A stretch of DNA of 23,083 nucleotides from Physcousia sp015060555 (GTDB lineage: Bacteria; Bacteroidota; Bacteroidia; Bacteroidales; Bacteroidaceae): contig SUYG01000007.1 of NCBI GenBank assembly GCA_015060555.1, forward strand, positions 1 to 23,083, read 5' to 3'. The notes beneath the pieces were generated by a model. That model did not search any database. It saw only the letters and a program-made list of their open reading frames with translations, and was not told where the DNA came from. A program made the position numbers and the translations under genes. This document shows positions 1 through 6,533 of the stretch, piece by piece; the first letter of the stretch is position 1; the number at the start of each line of letters is the position of its first letter.

Positions 1-401
1 CAGTGGGCTCCGCCCTACGTTCTCACCTTGTGTCTGGGTGTTTGAAAGCAAGCTTTCACACTCATCCACAAGCTAATAACAGCTTCTGCGAAGCACTGAC
101 TCACGCTGAGGAAAAACAGAAAAAACCATTTCGCCATTGGTCATTAGACTTGTTTTTTAGTGAAGCGCAGCGTAACGGTGTTTTTCCGATGGTGTTGGCT
201 GTGTTGCGGGACGCAACAGGGCGGTGCTTAGGAGTGGGCGTTGAAAGCTTGCTTTCATAAGAGCACTCATGAGCGCAGACCGTAGGCCGAAGGCCACAGA
301 CAGCAGCAGCGGTGTTTTTAATGTTTTTGTCTTAAACTTGAATCCTGAATCTTGAACTCTTAAACTCTTAAACATCTTAAACCCTTTAAACTTTACAAGC
401 C
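1..401. other. Non-coding stretch with paired palindromes and low-complexity leader
   Basis: I see no convincing gene here. Two near-identical palindromes, TGAAAGC-nn-GCTTTCA, lie at 43-58 and 242-257. A further small hairpin (GGCCGAAGGCC) lies near 287-297. From about 331 to 397 the DNA is a string of variants of 'cttaaac/cttgaa' that runs up to the smalltalk start at 402. An 85-codon open frame covers much of 3-260 but has no recognisable protein character. Smalltalk genes commonly follow an HU-family gene in Bacteroidales, but none is visible here, so it is absent or left of the window. Confidence 0.5.
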
Positions 402-512
402 ATGAAAGAATCTACTAAGAAGACACTGAAGAAGGTGGCGGAGATTGTGATCACAATTATCACAGCCCTTCTTACCACTCTGGGCGCACATGCCGCCGGC
501 ATTGTGCAGTAA
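402..512 (+). CDS. Smalltalk-type small protein (36 aa)
   Basis: This short gene encodes 36 residues: a lysine-rich start (MKESTKKTLKKVAEI) followed by a hydrophobic helix (VITIITALLTTLGAHAAG). That composition and length match the tiny proteins that NCBI annotates in Bacteroidales as 'smalltalk protein', often found after HU-like DNA-binding protein genes. Their function is unknown; from the sequence I can say only that it could be a single membrane-associated helix. The reading frame is bounded by ATG 402 and TAA 510-512 and is followed within 15 nt by a strong intrinsic terminator, which supports a real transcription unit ending here. No HU gene is visible upstream in the window. Recognition is from memory of the family pattern. 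Confidence 0.75.
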   Translation: MKESTKKTLKKVAEIVITIITALLTTLGAHAAGIVQ

Positions 513-526
513 AACACAAAAGGAAA

Positions 527-561
527 TGGCGTGCAGCGGGATGCTGCACGCCACTTTTTTT
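527..561 (+). terminator. Intrinsic terminator after the smalltalk gene
   Basis: A perfect 11-bp stem (TGGCGTGCAGC at 527-537 with GCTGCACGCCA at 543-553) closes a 5-nt loop. It is followed by C and seven T (555-561). This is a classical Rho-independent terminator for the plus-strand small gene. Confidence 0.9.
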
Positions 562-647
562 GATGGGGATGTGCTTTCGGTTATTTCAAGCGGAAGCCGA
601 CGATTTACTCATAAAGCTGCTAAAATATGAAGCATGAGCGAGGGGAA

Positions 648-2804
648 TCAGACTTTCGTCAGGCGGATAACACGACTGGCAAACTGGCGACCGAGGCTGG
701 CGTCGATGCCGGTCTCCATGAGGAAGCGGCCGGAGAAGGTTTTGTTCTCGAAGTAGCGGCTGCGCTCGGTGCCCTCGAACTCGTTGAGGCGGTAGGTGGC
801 GTCGGGGTCAAGGCCTGCCATGTGCCAGCGGGGTGTCTCGAGCCCGATGTAGTTCTCGAACTTGTAGCAGAAGAACACGGCCTGGCTCTTGTCCTCGGCA
901 ACGAACATCTCGCTGCAGAAGCCCTTGTTGTCATAGGGCGAGAGCAGGCGGTACTGGTCGCCGAGCTGTACAATGGGACGGATTTCCTTGTAGAAGGCTA
1001 TGGCTTTCTTGGCGTATTCGCGCTCGCGCTCGTTGAGGTCGCTGGGTTTCATCTCCATGCCGAGACGTCCGGTCATCGCCACATCGAAGCGGAACTTGAG
1101 GGGGATGACGCGCCCGGTCTGGTGGTTAGGCGAAGCGCTGACGTGCTGCGCCATGGCCATGGTGGGATAGAAATGGCTGGTGCCCCACTGGATGAACAGA
1201 CGTTGCTGGGCGTCGGTGTCGTCGCTAACCCAGAACTCGTCGAAGTAAGGCAGAGCGCCCCAGTTCACACGGCCGCCGCCACTGGAACAGAGCTGGATGA
1301 CGAGGTCGGGGTGTGCGGCACGGATGCGCTCCAGCGCGCTGCGCAGGCCAAGGTGGTAATCCACGAAGAGGTGGCTCTGACGGTCGGCCGTAAGGTAGCT
1401 GCTGCCGAAGTTGTTCATGGACATATTACAGTCCCACTTGATGTAGTGGAGGCTGGGGTTCTCCTTCACGAGGTTATCGACGATGCTGACGACGAAGTCC
1501 TGCACCTTGGGGTTGGAGAGGTCGAGGACGAGCTGTGTGCCACCGCGGCCTTTGGAGAGCTCACGTGTGGGATGGGCCACGACCCAGTCGGGGTGTGCCT
1601 CGAAAAGCTCGCTCTTGCTGTTGGTCATCTCGGGTTCTATCCAGATGCCGAACTTCAGGCCGCGGTCTTCGGCAGCCTTCAGCAGAGCAGGCACGCCATT
1701 GGGCAGCTTCTGGGTGTCGGTGACCCAGTCGCCCAGGGCCTGCGTGTCGTCGGTGCGGCGGTATTTACGGCCAAACCAGCCGTCATCGACCACGAAGAGC
1801 TCGCCGCCGAGTTCCTTGAGGCCATCCATCATCTGCTCGCAGACTTCCTGATTGACGTTCATATAGACGCCCTCCCAGGAGTTGAGCAGGATTTCACGCA
1901 GCGCCTGGCCGTTGTGCAGCTGACCGCTGCGGCCCCAGCGGTGGAAGGCACGGCTGACGCCGCCCTTGCCCTCGTCGCTGTAGGCCAGTGCCAGCACGGG
2001 TGTCTGGAACGTGGCACCGGGCTTCAGCGTGTAGGCGGTGTGGAGGTCGTCGATGCCGGCGATGAGTGTGTGGCGGTATTTGCCGCGTGTCTCGATGCGG
2101 ATTTTGTAGTTACCTGTCCAGCAGAGGGCAGCACCGATGACGCGGCCGCTGTTCTCCTGGGGCTTTCCGTCGAGCGAGATCATCACCTCGGCACGGTCGT
2201 CCATGGCGGTGCGGACGCCGTCGTGGTTCACGATGGTCTTCAGACCTGCCGTCAAGGGTTCCTCGGTCATGCCGGCCTCCTGGCCCCATGCGCCGTGGAA
2301 GTGTGTGAGCCAAGCGCCTTCCTGGCGCACAGTCATGACGCCGCTGGCATACTGCTCGAGGCGCACGGCCTTCTTCTCGCCGTTGCGGAGCACTGTCCAA
2401 GTCTCGATGACGTCGCTCTTGTCGGTGGCCTTGTAGTAGAGATCCACGAAGAAGTCATACTTCTTGTCCTTCATTGAGATAATGGTGAGGTCACCTTCCT
2501 GGCGCATCCCTGTGATGGCCAGCTCGGTGGTCATGTTGCCGTCGGCGTGTGTCACGCTCAGCGCCGTCTCATCGAAACTGTTGCGGCCGAAGGCACCATA
2601 GGCGTCATAGTTGATGCTCATGGCATCATAGACTTCGTGGGCCTGCTCAGGGCGCAGGCGCGAACCGTAGTAGTGAATGCGCGGTGTCTGGCCCTCGTTC
2701 ACGGAGAGCATCAGCGTCGTCTTCGGAGTGTTCACGAAGACATCCTTGGCACTGGCCGCCAGGCAGAGTGTCAGAGCAAGGAGAGATAGCAGAAAATGTC
2801 TCAT
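648..2804 (-). CDS. Secreted alpha-galactosidase, GH36 family
   Basis: GH36 enzymes remove terminal alpha-1,6-linked galactose from raffinose-type sugars and galactomannans. The 718-aa protein begins with a signal peptide (MRHFLLSLLALTLCLAASA, cleavage near residue 19), so it acts in the periplasm or outside. A beta-rich N-terminal domain (about 20-290) precedes the (beta/alpha)8 catalytic domain. Family motifs are visible: WIEPEM, then KWDCN with the nucleophile Asp458, then CSSGGGR and WVSDDTDA with the acid/base Asp528. A short beta C-terminal domain follows, and the length is typical. The gene is monocistronic by appearance: a TATCTTTG element lies 41 nt upstream and the preceding gene ends 100 nt away. 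A long open frame on the opposite strand is only a high-GC shadow. Exact substrate is not readable; 'alpha-galactosidase' is strong, other alpha-galactoside specificities remain possible. Confidence 0.94.
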   Translation of the reverse strand: MRHFLLSLLALTLCLAASAKDVFVNTPKTTLMLSVNEGQTPRIHYYGSRLRPEQAHEVYDAMSINYDAYGAFGRNSFDETALSVTHADGNMTTELAITGMRQEGDLTIISMKDKKYDFFVDLYYKATDKSDVIETWTVLRNGEKKAVRLEQYASGVMTVRQEGAWLTHFHGAWGQEAGMTEEPLTAGLKTIVNHDGVRTAMDDRAEVMISLDGKPQENSGRVIGAALCWTGNYKIRIETRGKYRHTLIAGIDDLHTAYTLKPGATFQTPVLALAYSDEGKGGVSRAFHRWGRSGQLHNGQALREILLNSWEGVYMNVNQEVCEQMMDGLKELGGELFVVDDGWFGRKYRRTDDTQALGDWVTDTQKLPNGVPALLKAAEDRGLKFGIWIEPEMTNSKSELFEAHPDWVVAHPTRELSKGRGGTQLVLDLSNPKVQDFVVSIVDNLVKENPSLHYIKWDCNMSMNNFGSSYLTADRQSHLFVDYHLGLRSALERIRAAHPDLVIQLCSSGGGRVNWGALPYFDEFWVSDDTDAQQRLFIQWGTSHFYPTMAMAQHVSASPNHQTGRVIPLKFRFDVAMTGRLGMEMKPSDLNEREREYAKKAIAFYKEIRPIVQLGDQYRLLSPYDNKGFCSEMFVAEDKSQAVFFCYKFENYIGLETPRWHMAGLDPDATYRLNEFEGTERSRYFENKTFSGRFLMETGIDASLGRQFASRVIRLTKV

Positions 2805-2844
2805 AAAAGCAATGATTTAGTAGTTCTTTGATTCCTTTCGGGCA

Positions 2845-2852
2845 CAAAGATA
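2845..2852 (-). promoter_or_regulatory. Bacteroidetes -7 element for the GH36 gene
   Basis: On the minus strand the sequence reads TATCTTTG, an exact fit to the Bacteroidetes -7 consensus TAnnTTTG. It lies 41 nt before the GH36 start codon in an AT-rich gap. A matching -33 TTTG is not evident; only a T-rich run is present at that spacing. Confidence 0.65.
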
Positions 2853-2904
2853 CACAATAAAGTGATAAGGGAAAAATGAAAGAGTGAAAAATGAAGGAAA
2901 AAAT

Positions 2905-3612
2905 TTATTTGCCGATGAGGAAGATGGCAGGAGTCTTGGAGAGGTCGGGCAGCGCATGGCGCTTCCACTCGGCCACGCTGTGGGTGTGAATCCACTCGGC
3001 CTCCGTGGTGATGCCGGCAGCGATGCAGATGCGGGTCTGCGGGTGTAGCGCCTGGCAGAGGGTGTCAAAGAGCTTGGCGTTGCGGTAGGGTGTCTCGATG
3101 AAGAGCTGTGTCTGGTGTTCCTGCACGGCACGCGTCTCCAACTGCTTCAGGCGCTTCACGCGGTCGGCGGGATCAATGGGGAGGTAGCCGTTGAAGGCGA
3201 AGCTCTGACCGTTCAGCCCCGAGGCCATCACGGCCATCAGCATGGATGAAGGACCCACGAGGGGGACAACCGTCAGGCCACGGCGCTGTGCGATGGCAAC
3301 CACGTCGGCACCCGGGTCTGCCACAGCCGGACAGCCGGCCTCGGAAATCACGCCCACGCTCTCGCCCGTTTCCAGGGGTCTGAGGTACTGGGCAAAGAGG
3401 GCTGCGTCAGCATGCTTACCCATCGGGTAGAAGGTGAGGGCATCGATGTCAATATTGCGATCCACACGCTTCAGGAAACGACGGGCAGAGCGCACCTCTT
3501 CCACGATGAAATGGCGGATATTGAGGATTACATCGCGGTTGTATGCAGGCAGCACGCGCTCCTGCGGCGTGTCGCCAAGCTCAACGGGAATAAGGTAGAG
3601 AGCGGTTTTCAA
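2905..3612 (-). CDS. RsmI-like SAM-dependent methyltransferase (tetrapyrrole methylase fold)
   Basis: The 235-aa protein resembles the RsmI family, which 2'-O-methylates C1402 of 16S rRNA using S-adenosylmethionine. The start KTALYLIPVELGDT corresponds to the family's opening 'LYLVPTPIGN' strand and loop. GVISEAGCPAVADPGADVV at about 87-105 is the diagnostic glycine/proline-rich SAM-binding loop. VVPLVGPSSMLMAVMASGLNG and the FIETPYRN segment also fit. It is shorter than canonical RsmI (about 280 aa), and Bacteroidales often carry a short paralogue, so the rRNA target is not certain. The start codon is TTG (3612-3610), chosen because the conserved N-terminal strand begins directly after it. 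It overlaps the TGA stop of the GldB-like gene (TTGA), which suggests translational coupling. Confidence 0.85.
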   Translation of the reverse strand: MKTALYLIPVELGDTPQERVLPAYNRDVILNIRHFIVEEVRSARRFLKRVDRNIDIDALTFYPMGKHADAALFAQYLRPLETGESVGVISEAGCPAVADPGADVVAIAQRRGLTVVPLVGPSSMLMAVMASGLNGQSFAFNGYLPIDPADRVKRLKQLETRAVQEHQTQLFIETPYRNAKLFDTLCQALHPQTRICIAAGITTEAEWIHTHSVAEWKRHALPDLSKTPAIFLIGK

Positions 3613-4235
3613 TTTCCAAGAAATTGCATGTAGGCATTGATGGCATCGCGGACGATGAACTCACGGTTCATCTGCGCGCGCTGTTCCTGCGTGTAGAAGT
3701 CGGCATAGAGGGGGAAGTCAGCACCTAAGTACTTGTCCAGACTGATGCCGATGAGCGTGTCGCCCACGACAATGCTCTGGTTGAGGCAGGACACCTGCGT
3801 ATAGACGTGGGGAACGCGGAAATCGGGGTCTTTCTGCTTCAGCTCCTCAAAGACGCGGCTGAAATCGGCTTCGATGTCACTCATGTCGCCATATTGGCGG
3901 TGAACCTCGTCCAGCAGTACCTGAACGGTGGAATCGAGGTAGTAGTGTCGCAGACGCTGCTCGGCATTGGGGTCGTTGACAGGTCCCAACTTCAGGACGT
4001 CCTCGATGAGCAGCTTTGTCTCCATGGGGTACTGCGTATTCATGCGCCCAAGTGCCGTGTAACTGTTCAGTGAAACATACTCGTCGAGGACGCGGTCATA
4101 GCGGTCGATGACCACCTCCTGCTGCCTGGCACCCCACTTCTTCTCCAAGGCATCCCATGGGCGTAGCATCCAACTGCCGATGCCGACGACACACAGCAGT
4201 ACAAGGAGGAGAAAAAGAGTCTGATGACGCTTCAC
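3609..4235 (-). CDS. GldB-like membrane-anchored protein
   Basis: This is a single-pass protein with an N-terminal hydrophobic anchor (HQTLFLLLVLLCVVGIGSW) and an acidic, helical soluble part. The C-terminal half carries GISLDKYLGADFPLY, which resembles GldB, a gliding-motility/type IX secretion-associated lipoprotein of Bacteroidota. No clean lipobox is present (the lone Cys follows VLL), so it is probably membrane-spanning rather than lipidated. The frame can be opened from TTG at 4265, but that codon lies inside a TATCTTTG promoter element (4263-4270). I therefore place the start at GTG 4235 (208 aa), just before KRHQTLFLLL. It overlaps the following methyltransferase gene by 4 nt and forms a two-gene operon with it. 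The role is inferred from family resemblance; many such proteins occur in non-gliding Bacteroidales. Confidence 0.6.
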   Translation of the reverse strand: MKRHQTLFLLLVLLCVVGIGSWMLRPWDALEKKWGARQQEVVIDRYDRVLDEYVSLNSYTALGRMNTQYPMETKLLIEDVLKLGPVNDPNAEQRLRHYYLDSTVQVLLDEVHRQYGDMSDIEADFSRVFEELKQKDPDFRVPHVYTQVSCLNQSIVVGDTLIGISLDKYLGADFPLYADFYTQEQRAQMNREFIVRDAINAYMQFLGN

Positions 4236-4262
4236 TGTCTTTATCTTTGTTAAAATTCGCGG

Positions 4263-4293
4263 CAAAGATAGTGAAAACTTGTTTACGCGCCAA
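4263..4293 (-). promoter_or_regulatory. Bacteroidetes promoter for the GldB-like/RsmI-like operon
   Basis: On the minus strand a -33-like TTGG (4290-4293) is followed after 19 nt by TATCTTTG (4263-4270). This is a good fit to the Bacteroidetes sigma-ABfr promoter. It overlaps the upstream-most TTG of the GldB-like frame and so decides in favour of the GTG start at 4235. Confidence 0.75.
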
Positions 4294-4346
4294 GAGAAAT
4301 GCTAATTTTTTATAATTTTATACGTTAAAAACTATCTGACACACCT

Positions 4347-5126
4347 TCAGAGTTGTTTCACGGGGAAGGTGAAGTAGGTGTCAGGGAAGGGCTCGTCGGC
4401 CAGCGTAAAATGCCACCATTCTGTGCTCAACGGCTTGAAGCCGTGGCGGAGCATGGCCTGACGCAGGATCATGCGGTTGTGGAACTGCTCGGGCGTGATG
4501 CTGCGGCCCTTAGGCGATTTGCTGTTGTCACCCGTGTATTCAAAGGTCTCGGGATTTCCGCAGAAGTCGGGGTGGCTCTCGGGACCGAACCAGTCGAAGG
4601 TGCCGCCCATGTCCAGTTCCTTCTCGGTGGTCATGTCAAAGAGCGTGAGGTCCACGGTGGAGCCTCGTGTGTGGCCACTCTTAGCCATGATATATTCCTG
4701 GTCGAAGAGCACACTCTTGTCCAGATCGGGGTAGAAATAGGGCTTCATGAGCGTGTCGGGGATGTCGGCAGCCCAGCGCACAAAATGATCAACACCGCAC
4801 TGCGGACGGTAGGCGTCATAGATCTTCAGGCGGTAGCCCTGCGCCTTGACATCGTTACTCACGGCCAGCAGGCTGTCGGCAGCCTGTCGGGTGAGCAGTG
4901 CCGTGGGCTCCAGGTAGCCGTCGATGCGTGTTCCTACGAAGTTGTAAGATCCGAAGTAGCGGATTTCCATGATGACATCGGGCACGACATCCGTCAGTGT
5001 CACAAACGCACTGTTGTCCTCCTCGGGAGATACTGTCATTTGTTCTTTGCTGTCTGGTGTGCAGGCTGTCAGCATAGCACCGCATAGGAGGGCGGCGGTG
5101 AGCACCCGTAAGAGATTTCGTTTCAT
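4347..5126 (-). CDS. D-Ala-D-Ala dipeptidase-type M15 metallopeptidase, lipoprotein
   Basis: Members of the M15D (VanX/DdpX) family are zinc enzymes that cleave D-alanyl-D-alanine, recycling cell-wall dipeptide. This 259-aa protein has a lipoprotein signal with lipobox MLTAC, placing it on a membrane surface, probably in the periplasm. Zinc and catalytic motifs are intact: SGHTRGSTVD with His152 and Asp159, and EWWH with Glu236 and His239. The upstream RxFGSYNFVG and IYDAYRPQ segments are also typical of the family. The neighbouring genes give no sign of a vancomycin-resistance cluster, so a housekeeping cell-wall turnover role is more likely than resistance. It starts at ATG 5126 and is separated by 144 nt of repeat-rich DNA from the GH53 stop upstream. 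No clear TAnnTTTG element was found in that gap. Confidence 0.92.
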   Translation of the reverse strand: MKRNLLRVLTAALLCGAMLTACTPDSKEQMTVSPEEDNSAFVTLTDVVPDVIMEIRYFGSYNFVGTRIDGYLEPTALLTRQAADSLLAVSNDVKAQGYRLKIYDAYRPQCGVDHFVRWAADIPDTLMKPYFYPDLDKSVLFDQEYIMAKSGHTRGSTVDLTLFDMTTEKELDMGGTFDWFGPESHPDFCGNPETFEYTGDNSKSPKGRSITPEQFHNRMILRQAMLRHGFKPLSTEWWHFTLADEPFPDTYFTFPVKQL

Positions 5127-5201
5127 AAATCATTTGTTATTTAATACATACATCGCGCAGCCCTCTGTGTACTTCGTCCAGCATGAATGCTTGCGCGTAG
5201 C

Positions 5202-5265
5202 GTCATTCGTCATTCGTCATTCATCATTCATCATTCGTCATTCTGCATTCATCATTCTGCATTCG
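5202..5265. repeat. Degenerate short tandem repeat (cattcat/cattcgt/cattctg)
   Basis: Between the GH53 and M15 genes, about nine units of a 7-10 nt motif built on CATTC follow one another (cgtcattcgt, catcattcat, tctgcattc). The units vary slightly and are not whole codons in any gene. This is a low-complexity intergenic repeat. Confidence 0.8.
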
Positions 5266-5270
5266 CCCTC

Positions 5271-6527
5271 TCACTTCACTGCGACCTTCTTCCCTTGATG
5301 GAGATAGATGCCATGATGAGCGGGCGTTGCAGAAAAGTGGAAGCCCTGTAGCGAATGCCAGTCGTCTGCCTGCGAGGGCTGTGCGGTCGGTGTTGCCACG
5401 CCGACGTCTTCACGTTCCAGAAAGGCTTTGAGCTCGAAGAGCGCAGGCATCGCTTTATGTGTGGTGTTGTTCCACAGCCCACGACATATCCAGCCACCGA
5501 GCACGCGGTCGTTATCAGGGCCGCTGCCGTTCTCCTCGGGGAACCACCAGAAGAGGCCCTTCACGTTGTCGTGCTTCTTCAGCTCCACCACCAAGTCGGC
5601 CGCGAACTGCGCCTGACCATCAGCAGAGATAGGCCACTGGGAGGAAAAGTCATAGGTGATGCCCTCGCCCACCGCAGGCTGGTTGGCATAGTAGTAAGCC
5701 GTCTCCACGATGTGTACGTCCTTGTCGGGGAAATTCGTCTGCAGCTGCTGCAGGGTGGTGGCCAGCGTGCTCAGCCCTTCGTGCCAGAAGGGATAGTAGC
5801 TCAAACCGAGGATGTCAAATTCCACGCCACGGCTGGTGAGGTCCTTGAAATTCTGTACGGTATAGCTGGCGTTCTGGATATGCTCGAGATGAATGATTAC
5901 CTTCGCCTCGGGGCAGACCTCGCGGCAAGCCGCCACCGCCTTCTTGAGGATTCGCGCAAGGTTGTTCTTGTTGTTCACGGAACCCGAGTTGACGCGGCCG
6001 ATGTCCCAGAGCATTCCACACGTAATCTCGTTACCCACCTGGATGAAATCCGGCGCAGCGCCTTCTGCCACCAGATGCTCCAGCGATTCCTTGGTGTAGT
6101 CATAGACTTTGTCAGCCATCGCCGTAGCCGTTTTCAACTCCTGCCACGCCTTGGGCACGGTCTGATGCGAAGGGTCGGCCCAGGTGTCACTGTAGTGGAA
6201 ATCAAGCATGAAGGCGAAGCCCTCCTCCTTGATACGCTTGCCGAGGGCTGTCACATAAGCCAAATCCTGACACACGGCGGGGTCAGGGTCGCCCTCAGGC
6301 GCCACAAAGAGGCGCACACGCTGGGCGTTCCAACCCACAGAGGTTCCCTTCAGGAACTTTAGCACATTGGGCACGGTGAGACCGTTGCGGTTGTAATACT
6401 TCTGCCCTACCTGCTCGTAGCGCGGCAGCAGCGAGATGTCACCGCCCAAGAACCATTCCTGAGCACGAGCCTGTGCCGCTGCGAGAAGCAGGGCACAGGC
6501 CAGTAGCATTGAACGAAGCGCTTTCAT
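5271..6527 (-). CDS. Arabinogalactan endo-beta-1,4-galactanase, GH53
   Basis: GH53 enzymes cut the beta-1,4-galactan backbone of type I arabinogalactan, a pectin side chain. The 418-aa protein has a signal peptide ending in AQA-RAQ (about residue 22). The catalytic barrel follows from FLGGDISLLPRYE. Family landmarks are LDFHYSDTWADP, the acid/base Glu167 in IQVGNEITCG and the nucleophile Glu275 in VHIVETAYYY. FWWFPEENG lies near the end of the domain. After the barrel, a short tail ends in GIYLHQGKKVAVK, resembling the end of a T9SS sorting domain. The gene starts 6 nt after the stop of the large carbohydrate-binding-like gene, so the two are co-transcribed. Catalytic residues and length are normal; confidence in the family is very high. 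Confidence 0.95.
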   Translation of the reverse strand: MKALRSMLLACALLLAAAQARAQEWFLGGDISLLPRYEQVGQKYYNRNGLTVPNVLKFLKGTSVGWNAQRVRLFVAPEGDPDPAVCQDLAYVTALGKRIKEEGFAFMLDFHYSDTWADPSHQTVPKAWQELKTATAMADKVYDYTKESLEHLVAEGAAPDFIQVGNEITCGMLWDIGRVNSGSVNNKNNLARILKKAVAACREVCPEAKVIIHLEHIQNASYTVQNFKDLTSRGVEFDILGLSYYPFWHEGLSTLATTLQQLQTNFPDKDVHIVETAYYYANQPAVGEGITYDFSSQWPISADGQAQFAADLVVELKKHDNVKGLFWWFPEENGSGPDNDRVLGGWICRGLWNNTTHKAMPALFELKAFLEREDVGVATPTAQPSQADDWHSLQGFHFSATPAHHGIYLHQGKKVAVK

Positions 6528-6533
6528 GTCGTG

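Noticed and set aside
3..260. 85-aa protein at the left edge
   Set aside because: The sequence has no recognisable protein pattern and includes both palindromes; better explained as non-coding repeat DNA.
627..2477. 616-codon open frame on the plus strand opposite the alpha-galactosidase
   Set aside because: It mirrors the GH36 gene, has no family motifs, and is expected from high-GC codon use on the other strand. GH36 has intact catalytic motifs and a signal peptide.
4347..5126. Vancomycin-resistance VanX
   Set aside because: The enzyme family fits, but no vanH/vanA-type ligase or regulator genes accompany it; a cell-wall turnover role is simpler.
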